Positions 34,701-47,269 of a DNA stretch of 64,000 nt are shown piece by piece. Below the pieces are notes generated by a model. The model was not told where the DNA came from, did no database searches, and worked only from the letters and a program-made list of their open reading frames with translations. How positions within the stretch are numbered: the stretch's first letter is position 1; each line of letters begins with the position of its first letter. The position numbers and the translations under genes are program-made. The DNA is from Lutjanus erythropterus (Eukaryota > Chordata > Actinopteri > Lutjaniformes > Lutjanidae), in NCBI GenBank assembly GCA_020091685.1, contig CM034612.1, positions 27,706,655 to 27,770,654 of the forward strand, in the 5' to 3' direction.

Positions 34701-34930
34701 ACTGAGCAGGCCCCCCTGGCTCCTGGTGTGGCCGAACACCTTCTCCACGGTGCAGTCCTGCAGGGGGTAGGCATGCTGGCCAGCGAACTTGTCTCCATTG
34801 GTGGGATGCAGCGGGCTGCAGCGCTTGGCCTGCAGCAGTATGTCAGAGAACAGGAAGAACATCTTGGGTTTAGCGTCCGCACCTTTAGGAGGAACCATCT
34901 TCAGCCAGCCCTCACGGATGTACCACCTCC
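34701..34930 (-). CDS. arhgef39: arhgef39, PH domain exon 1
   Basis: ARHGEF39 is a Dbl-family guanine exchange factor for Rho GTPases; the PH domain follows the catalytic DH domain and helps membrane and GTPase positioning. The - strand acceptor is cccctctcacag and the donor gtgagtgt, both strong. GG completes Gly with the G of the upstream exon, then 76 codons: RWYIREGWLKMVPPKG (beta 1), PKMFFLFSDILLQAK (the F-L-F-D-L-L strand typical of Dbl PH domains), YPLQDCTVEKVFGHT and QGGLLS. It aligns closely with mammalian ARHGEF39 (RWFLRQGWL, MFFLFTDVLLMAK, VFGHSGG). No frameshift or stop. The flanking introns, 16.0 and 10.4 kb, are very long for this gene. Confidence 0.95.
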
Positions 34931-37499
34931 CTGTGAGAGGGGGGGAAACAGAAACAATCATTATTTTTAGCTGTTTGTCTGGGATGTAGGGGAGATGATA
35001 GCTTTTGGTTGTGACTAAAACAAGACATCTGAGGACGTCATCTTGGGCTTTGGGAAATACTTTTTTTTTTTTATGTTTTCAAATTGCTTAATTCTTCCAA
35101 CCAAAAGTCCAAACCCCCAAAGTATTTAGTTCGCTATTATAAAAAAGAGAGAAATGCAGCAAAGTGTCACGCTGAAAATATGCACATTTTTTCTTAAATA
35201 AATTTTCTTAAATGAATTATTCAGCTAATGGTTTCAGTACTACTGCATTTGGCATCCTGTCATGATAACTGAGACTTTGCTCCTGGCAACATTACATAAT
35301 TTTATGACATTTACATCTAATGCACCACAAACTCTTACACTGATGTTTATAAATCACATTTAAAAAGCAGCAAGACCACTAAGTCATTATGAAGGTGATT
35401 TAATCAAAGGTCAGCTCTAAATGACACCATGAAAGTCAGCTTTTTAGGGGGGTTGAAAGTCACACAAGTTAAAAAAAAAAGGAAAAAATAGAGTCTGCAC
35501 ACAAGATAATACTCCTATGAATTTTCATTTCTATACCACCATGTAACATTTAGGCGCAAGCACTTTTCCAGACATGATTCTTCTTCTCCTTCATGTCTGA
35601 AGAAGTGCCTGCACCACAAAACGTCACATGGTGATACAGTGTGTGGACTGGACTATTTCTCTGTTTTTGACATGTACACCTTCTTCTGTCCCCTTTTTTT
35701 TCCTTACTGCAGGGTACATTAATACAGAACCAGGTGCAGAAACTAAGTGAGAGACAGTGTGACAACAGACATGACACAATACAGCTGTAATTCTAGACAC
35801 AAGCAAACAAATATCAGTACAAAACACCAAAAACAACAAAAAAGACAAACAAAAAGAAAACAAACAAATAAACAAACAAAACATATAACAAGAATAATAG
35901 AACACCTACTAAAAAAACTGTGATGACAACAACGAAGGGGGGCATAAAAGGAGGGGGTACTGGCTAGTACATCATAAGAATGAGTATTTCTTTTCAAATG
36001 TATATTTCTTCATATTGTTCCTCTTGTTCAAATTTTCCACTTATTTATTATTGCTTGTTTACTTATTATTTATTGTTTTTATTGATACTCCCTTCTATTT
36101 TTGCCATCCACATTGCTGCTGTAATACTGCAAATTTCTCCACTGTGGAACTAACAAAGGATTATCTGAACACATCTTAAATTTACTCTCCAAAATCAACA
36201 TCAGTTATAACTGTTTCCATTCATAGATCCTTTACCTTTGATAAACGTCTCTGTTCTAACATAAGCTTAGCATTTCTTTTTACACACACTCATCATTACC
36301 AGAAGAACAATAATAATTCATTATCAAAGAGTTGTGCTAAGCAGCCAACTGTTTTTAATTGAGGACAAAGAAATGAATCTTTTTAAATAGTTTTGTTGAC
36401 AGACTTTTGTATAAATTGTGATTTCAGTTAACATGTGCAGATCTGATTTTGAGAACCTCAGAGCAGACAAAGTCTTGGGGGCCCTTCTGGGATTTCTGAT
36501 ACCTCATGAGTGGAGGGCCTGAACCTGGACCCCAGGTTGGGAACCAGGGGAGTTAGGAACCCGTGAATATGGTGATTTGGGAAACCTGTGTATGTGTTTG
36601 TGTGTATGTGTGCAGGCATGTGTGGGCATGCATGTGTGGGGCAAACACTGAAATAAAACAACTATTAATCAAGAAAATAATCAACAGAATAATCAACAGA
36701 TTAATCGACTACGAAAATAATTGTTCATTGCAGCCCTGGAATGAAGACGTGAGATCAAAGTAGGTGCTGTTTTTATGTCACTACGTATCTTAGCTAAAGA
36801 TTCTACTCTTGTTTCTGGACCGTCTGAGTTTTGCCTTTGTGAAAACAGTCTGCACCAGTTGGAAAATTATAACAATGAAGAAGAAGAAGAAGAACCAGAC
36901 TTTTAGGTGTGAAACCAGCCTAAACATAACCAGAGTTTTGCTGTTTCACACTGGTAATATGTATAACTTCATGTGACTTAGGTCACTGTCACTGATACTC
37001 TCCAGACATCATATATATCATTTTGGGAGTCAAAGGCAATCAACTTATTCTGTCATTTAGGTGTGAAGATGTCTTTTTTTAAGCTTAAAGCTTAAAGATA
37101 TTTGCAGCTGAACCAGACTAAATTTTATACAGATTCAATACTGAATTTGGATTTGATAAAATGCCACTGAACCACAAACCTAGATAACTCACACTGACAC
37201 ACTCAGACGGACCACCAATGCAAGTTTAAGTGACATGACTGTGTTAGTGTAAAGTGGTAATAATCATTCTCCACAGCATCAAGCTGCAGAACTGCAGAGA
37301 AGAAAAATAATGGGACTAACTAAGCCATGCTGAATTGAAAAGATAAATGAAGGCTGTTTGAAGGGAGCAAAGAAGACGAGAGAGAATCTAAGACAGACTC
37401 AGTGGGAGGTAGGCACGTCAGGGTGTGGCTGCTGAGGAAAGCTCTCATGTCTTTCTCCGTGATTGGCAGCAGCATGATGATAGCTAATAAGCATGAGGC
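34931..37499. other. arhgef39 intron with MITE A fragments and A-rich tracts
   Basis: 35020-35230 is a MITE A internal fragment in inverted orientation (acaagacatctgaggacgtc). 36655-36739 is one MITE A end (attaatcgactacgaaaat to gcagccctgg). 35771-35885 is a CAAA-type low-complexity tract. No gene recognised. Confidence 0.5.
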
Positions 37500-37740
37500 T
37501 GACATTTGGATAGATAAGATGAAAATTCAGCCTGGGTCCAGGGTGGTTTTGTAATTGCCCCAGCCAGTAGCCTGTGATTGCAGCTAGCCTGAGTGGCCGG
37601 AGCCGTGCCTCTGGGGCTCAGAGAGGACATTTTCAGCTACAGACGAGCCCACTGAGATTAAGTGGCGGGGCCAGGCAGGGGTCAAATTGCTTTTAAAATG
37701 CCATGGGTCTCAAACGGAAAAACAGTCAAGAGACACCCCA
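37500..37740. promoter_or_regulatory. GC-richer unique block, candidate conserved non-coding element
   Basis: Contains gttttgtaattgccccagcc, gagtggccggagccgtgcct and gagattaagtggcggggcca. Not repeat-like and no exon recognised. Role inferred from composition. Confidence 0.35.
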
Positions 37741-38667
37741 TGACTCTCTCAGGTGTTGTGTGGAGATTGGAGCAGTGGTTGTGATCGTTCTATTAAATAT
37801 GATGGAAATAAAACCCTGGTTGAGCCTTATACAACCCTTTAAAGACCAAGCAAACAGTCAGTTTAATGTGTGGTTACAATAAGCACTGAGTCAGGCCTGT
37901 CAACGGTCCGGGCAGGAAATTTTGAATAAAAGACAACTTTAGTGGAAAATGTCCTCATGCAACATGGATAATTGGACTGAAGATGTTAAACAGCAGCCCT
38001 CAGTAACTGATGAAGGTTGCTTTTAGGATGGAGATATTAATGTTCTCCAAACTGGACACAGCAGTTACATGTTGATTGTGACAACAGCCTGAAATGGATA
38101 ATGGAGAAGAAAAAACCTGTGACCACCTGTGCCACATTTAAGTAATGAAGTACTGTGTAATATATATTAAAAATATATGTATGAATTCACATTTTTCATC
38201 AGGTATTCAAGATTTTTAGGAACAAAGTTCCTTTCTGTTAATAATTTTCAGCCAGTATTACACAGTTTGACTCAGCTGTTGGAGCAGCTGGACAGCACAG
38301 GTTCTTCCCGACTTCCTAGACACGTAACGTTACATATGAAGTAAAGGTAAAAGTAGAAAATTGTAAACTTCTTATGAAGGCTCACATTCATTCATGTTCA
38401 TACTGTAAGGAGACGACATATTGAGATAGCTTCTTTAATTCAGTGTTTCCCAAACTTTTTTTTTTCCTAGGGACCCAATTTCTTGAAATAATAAACCATT
38501 GCGATGCAAGTCATAATAAACCTTATACATTAATTCTATTACTTGTTCATTTGAGCATAAAATAACATGACCATTTTTACTGCCATTTTTGCATCACTCT
38601 ACATTATCTTGACACTTTTAATTGAAAACATATACGCATTGAAACTTTATAAATGAGAAATACATCC

Positions 38668-38957
38668 TAGGGCCCAACTAATGATTATTTTCACAGTCAA
38701 TTATTTTCTAAATTAATCGATTAATAGTTTGTTTTAAAAAGTATTTCCAAGATGACATTCTCAAATCTAGTTACTTGCAGCCCAAAGATTTTCAGTTTAT
38801 GCGCATAAAGAGACCAGAAAATATTCACATGTAAGAAGCTGAAATGACAGATTTTTTTTCTTTGTAGACAATTACTCAAACCAATTAATCAAATATCAAA
38901 ATAGTTGGCAATTAATTTTAATAACAGATTAATACTCGATTAATTGTTGCACACCTA
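38668..38957 (+). mobile_element. MITE A, full length with target duplication
   Basis: Starts TAGGGCCCAACTAATGATTA and ends TTAATTGTTGCACACCTA. ATACATCC (38660-38667) and ACACATCC (38958-38965) match at 7 of 8. Confidence 0.88.
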
Positions 38958-41287
38958 ACACATCCAAGTTAGCTGAGTTAACAGGCCATGTCACTGTTTT
39001 TATTTCCTCTTATTAGGAAAACAATAAAGGACCTGTTAGCCTATTTCAGAAATGAGACAAAATAAGTGCATTTAGATGGACTTAACAAGTTCTTTTTTTT
39101 TCTCTCATCAGTAAAATAATATACACATTTAAATGCTTTATAAAAGATGTACAGCAGATATCAATATTAAATTTACAGAATTTCCTCTACAGTATTTTAT
39201 TTATTTGGGGACCCAAATAAAATCTCCTGTGACCCACCTGTGGGTCCCGACCCAGTCTTTGGGAGTACAAGCCCCAAAGAAACCCAGTTTACAACCATGT
39301 ATGACAAAGAAAGGCATCACATTTTGGAAACTAGAACAACAAATGTTATTTTTAAGTTGAATATCTTTCAGTTTTGGTTGGACAAAACAAGCTATTTAAA
39401 ACAATCTTATGTCAATACTTAGGATCTGGGAAATTCTGATGGGACATTTTTCTGTAACAAACAATAAATACCAAACAATTCATTGAGACTGGTCAAAGTT
39501 GAAGTGGTAGAGGTGAAGGTATCGTGTGTTTTGGTCCCCAGCAGGGTTGGGCCGATGGATGATGCCATTGTCCATTAACACTGCAACATCGTGATTTAAA
39601 TGTGCATTCAAACTGTTGAATATATTTTGTTTTCTCTTTTTTTTTGGTTGTCTCATTTGTTTTTGTTGGTTGTCTCTGTCTAACTTACATAAGACTTTTT
39701 GGCTGTTAATATGTCTCTATGTAATTGTCTTCTCTTGTTTTGTATGTACTTTATTGCACAAAAAAAAAAAAAACAAACAAACTGAAAAAAAAACAAAACT
39801 GTTGGATTTGTATTTTAAGGATCGTCAGCTAGAGAGCACAAAAATGAAGGATGAGCTATACAATAATGGTAGTAATGATACCATTGTTTCACCATGGACA
39901 TCGCCGTGTTGCTTAAATTCTGAAATCAGTGTTGGAGAGTGGTTTTGAGCGCAATTTGTTCTTTGGTTAAAAGGTCAAAGGGACAAACTAGTGGACACCA
40001 ATGGTGCTGTGTTTTATTCATAAATTCAAAACATTTTGACACACTGCTGCTAATGCTCATGGGTACTGAAGTAATTGGATCTGTCCACCGTCCAAACTAA
40101 TGAAAAAAAAACAAAAAAACAACAAAATTTATAAAAAACACAAAAGTTGAAAATAATAATTTTCATACATTTTACTAAATAACTGCAATAATGATAACTT
40201 TTGATCATAACATAATCCTATTGGGTCATTTCATAATCCTAGGAGGGTTCAATGTGTCTATGTTAAATAACACTGAAGAGATTATTTAAAGACAAATTTG
40301 AAATAGAACAGAGAATGACTAGGCAATTTCAGTGCCTACAGTTTGTAACCCAGGCTTTCTGCCATGAGTTGTGTTATAGACTTGTTCTTTTAAACATTAT
40401 ACTTCTGTTTTCAGAGACCAAGTATTGCTGACAATGAGGAGTACAATGACATGTATGTGTAAAATAAGGAGAGTGCCCCTTTAAAGACAGGTTCTGGTCC
40501 TTTCTAACCTCACTGCTAATGTTGAAAATATGACTAAAATACCTCTCAGATAGTATAACATGGTACAGGTTGTCTGAGAACAGGTTTTACACCACAGGGA
40601 ACAAGAGACAAAGTAAACAAACTTGTGCTGTAGCGTTCATGTCCTGTGCAGACAGCGTGTTGTTAGTGGTGCTGAAGAGTAAGAAGCACACCAGCATCTA
40701 ACCAGACCCAAGTGACATGTGCAGGTACGTTTACATGCTGTTTAATGTGCTGCAGCTGAGCAGCTAATTACTTATCTAGCCTGCAAACTGCAGAGAAGTG
40801 CAATTTTCCCCACTGAATGTACGTCTGGTCGCTCGTTCAACAAGCTGAGGTCCAGGACAAGATGTGTGTTCATGTTTGTATGTCAGATGAGAAAGAGACT
40901 TTAGCAGGAGAGCTGATGTGTGTTGTTGTTCAGAGAACTGTGGCTCTTGTGTTGCGTAGCAGGCTGCTGTCTGGCTCAGTGTGACAGTCTGCTCTGCCTG
41001 TGAGAGACGATAGAGGTTATTGCTTTATGCAAGATTTGATTGGCTGTATCTACAGGCAAATACTGGAAAAGTCTTTCCCCAGATTAGGGCTGAAAATGGG
41101 TCAAAAATCTTCAATACCAACACTGAGACTAGGGCTGGGATGAAACACTTCGATATTAACACTTTACTCGGGTGCTGATTCAAAATGTATTGCTTAAGTC
41201 TGCAAATCAATATTCCGATTTACTGCAATTTTTGTTTGCTTTTTTAACTCTACAGAGTTGAATCATAGACTTTAAGGGACTGTATGT
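38958..41287. other. arhgef39 intron with a fragment of repeat R4
   Basis: 39543-39600 (agggttgggccgatggatga, tgccattgtccat) matches the left end of the element at 47461-47762. A run of A near 39760-39790 and unique AT-rich DNA fill the rest. No gene supported. Confidence 0.45.
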
Positions 41288-41813
41288 TAGACCTGGGTGA
41301 TATAGCTGAAAATATTGATAATATTGATATTGATAAAATAAATATTGATCATATAGGTTGTGACTGGCAATATGTTGTGTGCTCCAAAGGGTGGAAGTGG
41401 CGAAGGTGCTAAAATAAGTTAGAACAGACAAAATCAAAAGTCATGATATTTTTGACCAAATGCAATGATATAATGTTACAGATATTGCAACAATATTGTA
41501 GATATGATGTTTTTTCACAAAATATTAAAACTAGGGTTGCAAGTTTTGTGAATTTTCCTTGATTGGTATTTGAAAATGATAACAATCAAATAATAATGAA
41601 AAATTAATACAATACTTTTGTTACTTATGTTTTTTCTCTTTTTCCCCCTCAGTCACTTTCCCACAGTCTGGTAAGTTCAGAAAATTATATCATTTCAATT
41701 CAATACAGCCTTTAAAAAAGCACTTATTCCATATCACAATATAACATATGGTAAATCTATCATGATGGTTAGTTTCATATCATGATACAATATTGATATA
41801 TTGCCCAGCCCTA
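41288..41813 (+). mobile_element. MITE D, hAT-like, ends TAGACCTGGGTGATATA/TATATTGCCCAGCCCTA
   Basis: The ends are imperfect inverted repeats. The interior is AT-rich with gatatt-type repeats and ccaaagggtggaagtggcg, whose complement cacttccaccctttg occurs at 60405-60420. A small repeat piece sits inside near 41530. Confidence 0.7.
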
Positions 41814-42554
41814 TTGTACTATCATGACTGATATCTCCAAAACTGCACATCACATGCCAAGTAAACGTCTGTTCTTGCTCATCAAACTGATGCCATAAGG
41901 AAATAATTAATAAAATAAGATGTTTGGGCAAAATTAATAGAGCTCATGAAATACTGACACACTATACACATGTTGTTTAATGTTATGCAAGTTAAGTAAA
42001 ATGGATCTGTTTGTTGTTGTAAATCGTTTCAGGAATTATTAAAAAAGAATCACAATACTTCAGGGAATCAATTTTTTCTCCCACCTGACTGGTACCAATA
42101 CTTTCCCTTTGGAGAATAAGACTTTTTTCAATACCAAATCCATTCTAACAGAAAGAAAATTACATTACACATTATGATACAATTACTCACTTTAAAGGAA
42201 GAGGATTTTCAAAGAGCAGGCGGCAAAAAAACAAAACAATGATCCTCTTCTCTGGGCCATTAACGTAGTGTTTTTCCTGCATGTCTCTATGACGTGTAAC
42301 GTCAGCAATAACTGGCATTATTTGATCTTGGTAATGGCTCACTGATGAGATTTACTACATAGGTAAAGAAACTCAGTATTGAATGGCAAAGGATATTTCA
42401 ATACTTGATTGTACTGAAGCCATTTGGTCAGGTACCATAATACTATTGAAGTTTGGTACCAAAAAAATGTAAGATACACATTTCTCCAATTTGGGGTTCG
42501 ACATTAACCATCTGCATCTGAGAGACTGTCGCTAGCTTTGGTTGTTGCTGGACA

Positions 42555-43108
42555 TTAAAGGGATAGTTCACCCAGAAATGAAAATTCAGTCATTATCCAC
42601 TCATCCTCATGCCAGTTGAAGGTCAGGTTTTGTTTCTTTAGTCCACAAAACACTGCTGGAGTTTCACAGGAAAACAGTGTTGAAGAATCTCCCAAACAAT
42701 TTAAGTGAATGGCGACCAGTTTTCAAAAGTCTCCCAAAGACCCAACATGCCAAAAACTGTTATTTACACCATGTTTTTAGCCTGAATCTTCACTGTACAT
42801 TCTTAGCTTGGTGGCATGTTCACGTGCACGTGCACACTGTCTGCACTAGGTGTGTGTGGTGTGATGGTGTGCAAACGGACAGGACATTGTCCGTCAGAAC
42901 ATTAGGAGATTTGGATTACACCAGTTGTTTTTTACGTTTGAAAACTGGTCACCATTCACTTCCATTATTTGGGAGATTCTGCAATGCTGTTTTACTGTGA
43001 AACTCCAGCAGTGTTTTGTGGACTAACAAAATAAACCCAACCCTCAATCAGCATGAGGGTGAGTAGATAATGACTGAACATTCATCTTTGGGTGAACTAT
43101 CCCTTTAA
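42555..43108. mobile_element. MITE C copy 3, full length, flanked by TTAA
   Basis: Ends TTAAAGGGATAGTTCACCC and GGGTGAACTATCCCTTTAA are perfect inverted complements. Long inner arms include ccacaaaacactgctggagt with actccagcagtgttttgtgg. TTAA at both sides suggests TTAA-targeting (piggyBac-type) insertion, though the termini lack the usual CCC start. Confidence 0.9.
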
Positions 43109-43228
43109 CCATATCTTTGTGTGGTTATCATGATAATAGGAATTTGTAACAGCACAACTAACTGTTCTGAATTTAATCACAGTTTATCATGAAACCAATT
43201 GTCATTTCAACCTAGCATCCATCCAAAC

Positions 43229-43937
43229 TAGGGATGGGAATCGAAAACTTCTTGTTGAGAACCAGATCCCAGTGTTTCAGTTCCTTGGAATCATTTGCCA
43301 ATTTTGCAAATGATTCCCTTATCGAATCCAGTGGGCGCGAATGACGTCACCACGCACGTGGCGACGTCATTCACCAGTGCAGCCAGCAGGAAACAACAAA
43401 CGCTCGAAAGTTTGGTTACATTTCACGAGAACAGGGCAACTTGCAATACTTGCAAAGTGGACATTTCATCAAAGGGAGGAAATACTACCAATATGTAGAA
43501 ACATTTGCACACACAGCATGCGATAACTTTGAATGAATGTCGTGTTTTCGATCCGCTCCAGAGTGAATCTCAACCCAGCAGCAGCGGCAACGTTAGCACG
43601 TCCTCTACTGTTAATACTGCAGGTAACTAACTAACTAACTAACACTGCCTATCATGTTAGCGCCATTTGCCTCATTGTAAAACCTGCTATTACTAACTGT
43701 TAACTGTTAAGCTTAAATGAATGCCTTCTCATGCATTACATTTAGATGACCATGACGAGAGACAGAGTCTGTCTGGCTCAGAGGCTGGCAGTACTCGCTC
43801 CAGTTCACGTCTAGCTTCCTGTTTGTTCTCCTTTTTTCCAAATGAGAATCAATAAGAGAATCGATAAAGAACCGAATCGTTAAGCAGAATCGAAAATGGA
43901 ATCAGAATCATAAAAATCTTATCAATTCCCATCCCTA
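43229..43937 (+). mobile_element. hAT element, 709 bp, with broken BED zinc finger
   Basis: Ends TAGGGATGGGAATCGA and ATTCCCATCCCTA. ATCCAAAC is repeated exactly at 43221-43228 and 43938-43945. Inside, on +, about 43436-43515 reads TCNTCKVDISSKGGNTTNM, stop, KHLHTQHAI, which is the C-x2-C-x(n)-H-x(3-5)-H BED zinc finger of hAT transposases with a stop where Trp is normal. The rest of the transposase is deleted, so this is a non-autonomous derivative keeping the 5' end of the gene. A palindrome with CRE and E-box cores lies just upstream of the finger. Confidence 0.92.
43339..43372. promoter_or_regulatory. 34-bp palindrome with two GACGTC cores and CACGTG
   Basis: GAATGACGTC and GACGTCATTC face each other around CCACGCACGTGG. 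TGACGTCA is the CREB/ATF site and CACGTG the E-box. It probably belongs to the promoter of the hAT transposase that contains it; binding is inferred. Confidence 0.5.
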
Positions 43938-44318
43938 ATCCAAACTTTTGGATTCTGATATTTTCTAAAATAAGTGCACAGTACAAAAGAAGAACACTTA
44001 CTGTATGTATGCTGTAGCAGGCGACAAAGACTTTATTCTAATTTTTATTTAGTATCTGTTGGGCTTTGATAAATACAAAGCACAACATCATTCTGTGATG
44101 ACAGAATATGTTATCACTTTTAATCCATGCATGGGCAGTAATGTGTTACACGTTTGCTGAAGCATCAGAATGCTGCCAGTGTCCAGTGTTCTGAAACAGA
44201 TGCATTTCAGTAGACATCAAGTGTAGTGATTATCCAGACGTGCTGGGATCTCCCTCTGCTCCTCCATCAAACTGTACGTCTCACCAGGAGGTGTGTGCTT
44301 AAAGGTCTCCATCTATGG

Positions 44319-45374
44319 TACAGATGCACCGATATCACCTTTTTTTTCAGACTGAGTACTTACAGCTGGGTACTTGCCAATTCTGAGTACCAATACAAGT
44401 ACTTAATGATTACAGTTCCTACAATAACTAACAATAACATGTTTTTTGTTCATCAGATGTTCCTCACTTTCTAAATGTAACAAATCATTGCTGTGTCCTG
44501 CTGTTAGTGTAACCATAGTTACTACACACATTACATTTTTAGGTTATTTGTAGTAAGTTACTTTAATATTTTTGTGTTCCTTATTAAGCTGTGCAGTTTA
44601 CTGTGTACATGATATTTTTCAGTATTATAAATTCACAACATGATGATGGACTTGCAGAATTAAGTTTACTGTTACAGTGTTTTATAAAAATTATTTCATC
44701 ATCATTTACAACATTTTAACTTGTATTTTAATAGCATTAGTTTAATTTAATTAGTTCCTACCTGTCATTGTTTAGGGGGGACAGGTATGAGTATGGTGCC
44801 ATGTGTGCAACAGTTTTGTTTACCTGCTGTGAACCCCAAAGAGTCAAGTTGGGTGTAACTGTGCTGTTAGGCTGTTTGGTGAAGATTAACAGGAGTATAA
44901 AGAAGAGTACACAAAGAGAAGTTGTAGCAGCTAATTTCCAAGAAAAGATGTTTACAGACTGGTGGCAGCGGTGTTTTTTCTTCGTTTTCGGATTAATTAG
45001 TTGAGACATTCAACTACTTTATGCCCGTTGGGACTTACTGGAGAGCGACTGGCTGCCGTCTACAGGTGCACTCTGGGAGGTTGTTTCAGTTTTACATGGA
45101 CTTGTATGGTATTTTATGGACAGTGTCCAAAGTCACTGCGGCCATTAGTGGTGATGTTAAGGACAGTGAGTCTCTCGCTGATAATAACGTGACCAAAGAA
45201 GAGGGTAAGCATCGGCACAGTTCTTGAACTCTACGTTGTGTTGGAGCTTTAGATGTTTGCTTGTGTCAAGCAGCTATTTTTTGTGATGTGGTATCAGAGT
45301 AGTTTTATGAGTACAAGTATGAGTACATGAGGACAGTATCGGATATACTTGATGCTGGTATTGGTGCATCCCTA
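44319..45374. mobile_element. hAT-like element, 1056 bp, with exact target duplication
   Basis: Ends TACAGATGCACCGATATC and ATTGGTGCATCCCTA are inverted (TAGGGATGCACC-type termini). ATCTATGG is exact at 44311-44318 and 45375-45382. The interior has short open frames at 44768-45227 but no recognisable transposase domain, so it is non-autonomous. Confidence 0.9.
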
Positions 45375-45382
45375 ATCTATGG

Positions 45383-46606
45383 AATCAGTTTAGGTATTGA
45401 GGTGCTAACTTTTGTTGCTTGAGTGAAATAACATGGACAACAGCCAAGTATATTAAAGCCTTACAGATACTATCTACTAAAACAATAAATACAAAGGAAT
45501 TACTTTGTTTTTAAAAATATTTTCTTATTAAGTCAAAGTAAATTCAGAGCTACTCTGGAAAGCAAACTGGGGTTTTCCTAACCTTTCAAGTTTGATCAGA
45601 TATCCCTTATCAGACCCCCCGATAGCCAAAGTTGACAGAGTCAGAGAGGTTGAATGTGCTCTGTGTGAGCAGAGTCTCTTTGTGGAGCAGGTTCTCTTCA
45701 GACCCCCTGCCTATATCTGACCATCCGCAGTGCTTTGAGGCAGCAGCAGGTTCAAAGAGCAGGAAGTGCCAAGCACTCCTGTCCATGTCCAGGCCTTTCA
45801 GATTCCCTTGTCAAAGAGCACCTCTGCTCCACTACAAAGTCTTTTGGCCAGGTGGGGGGCTGAGGAAGGTGGGGCAGGAAATAAAGATTGATCTACAAAG
45901 GGTCCTGTTCCTCCTGATGTGTCCGAGTCCAGAGAAATAACAGAGGCAGAGGGCAGCTACTGTGGCAGAATGAGTGCAGGTCAGGTTTGAAGAGTCAACA
46001 CTCTTTCTCGAATATTTAAGCTACTGATGATAAAAGCTAACAGGTGAAGTCAGGAGTGTGAAGGAATAAATTAAACTGCAGCTGCAACTACTGATTATTT
46101 TCATCATCTATGAATCTGTCAGTTGGGTGTAAAGATGAACCAATACATATCAGAAAAAAGTCAGAGCAACATGTTCTCACTCCCAACTCGTCAAATACAA
46201 GACTGGTCAGTGGCCCTACACTTCAAACTATGATGCTCTAGGTTCCCTTCTATCGTCAGGTTTGCTTGTGCAAGGCTCCGCAGTCAAGTTAGCAATAATA
46301 AATATGCAAGGCTTTCAAAATAAAGGCACAAAAAAAATACTTGGATAAGTTTAGGTAGCAGAACTACTCGGTTAGGTTTAAGAAAAGATCCTGGTTTGGG
46401 GTCAAATAAGTACATTTACCTAACTTGACTTAAGTACTTCACATTACTTAGACATATTACGTCACTTGAAAAAAAAAACAAATCATCATTGACGCAGCAA
46501 ACACAGACTCTCTCACTCTTTATACTACACCATCTGACTTTGACAGCACTTTAACACGTAACACAGGTGGGGTACCTCCAAAAATGACCTTAACCAGGGT
46601 ACCTAC
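45383..46606. other. arhgef39 intron with a MITE A end fragment
   Basis: 46080-46130 (gctgcaactactgattattt) is a MITE A left end. An open frame of about 100 codons at 45632-45940 has no recognisable family. Confidence 0.4.
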
Positions 46607-47269
46607 TAGGCTTGGGCGGTATCAGGTATTACAGTATATCAAGGTATTTAGAAATTCTGATGGTATGATTTTCAATACCATCATTGTCAATGAAGTTATC
46701 TAAAACATACTGTAGAAGTTGCATCCGTTTTAATTGATGGGAAATATAACTATAAAATGAAATGAATTTATTAAAACAGGAAACTCCAACAGAATAAGTA
46801 GTAGAAGGTAAAAAAGAGATAATTGTCTGGTCATTTCTACTCTGTATCTAATCAATTAATGATGAGTTGTGTAATCGTAAAAATATTACCACATATAACT
46901 TAATTTTAGATAAATTCTTCCAACTACAAAAGCTGTTTAATAGCCACATGACTTAATTCAGTTGCCACCACCAAGTGCACATAATCTTCATTTAGCCCAC
47001 TAATACATCGCTGTACATCATGTCAAAGAGCCAGTTTCTTATTTAATCATTACTGTATGGATCATAAGTATTTCAACACAGCAAGACTTTTCTAAGTCGG
47101 CTAATTTCATATTAAGACACACAGAACTGCATCTTGACAATGTCACACATGACTTCTATCAACAGTACTTGATAGTCAACCGTCATACAAATACTGTCAT
47201 ATACCATACACCACAGTGAAACGTCAGGAAGATATTAAGGTATGACGAAACAGATACCACCCAAGCTGA
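46607..47269. mobile_element. hAT-like element, 663 bp, ends TAGGCTTGGGCGGTATC
   Basis: The right end GATACCACCCAAGCTGA is the imperfect inverse of the left end. GTACCTAC (46599-46606) and GTTCCTAC (47270-47277) match at 7 of 8. No transposase domain. Confidence 0.85.

Noticed and set aside
34647-34970. 107-codon frame on + over the PH exon
   Set aside because: Antisense shadow of the arhgef39 PH exon at 34701-34930.
45632-45940. 102-codon open frame on +
   Set aside because: No recognisable domain, no paired splice sites, and no initiator ATG context that stands out.
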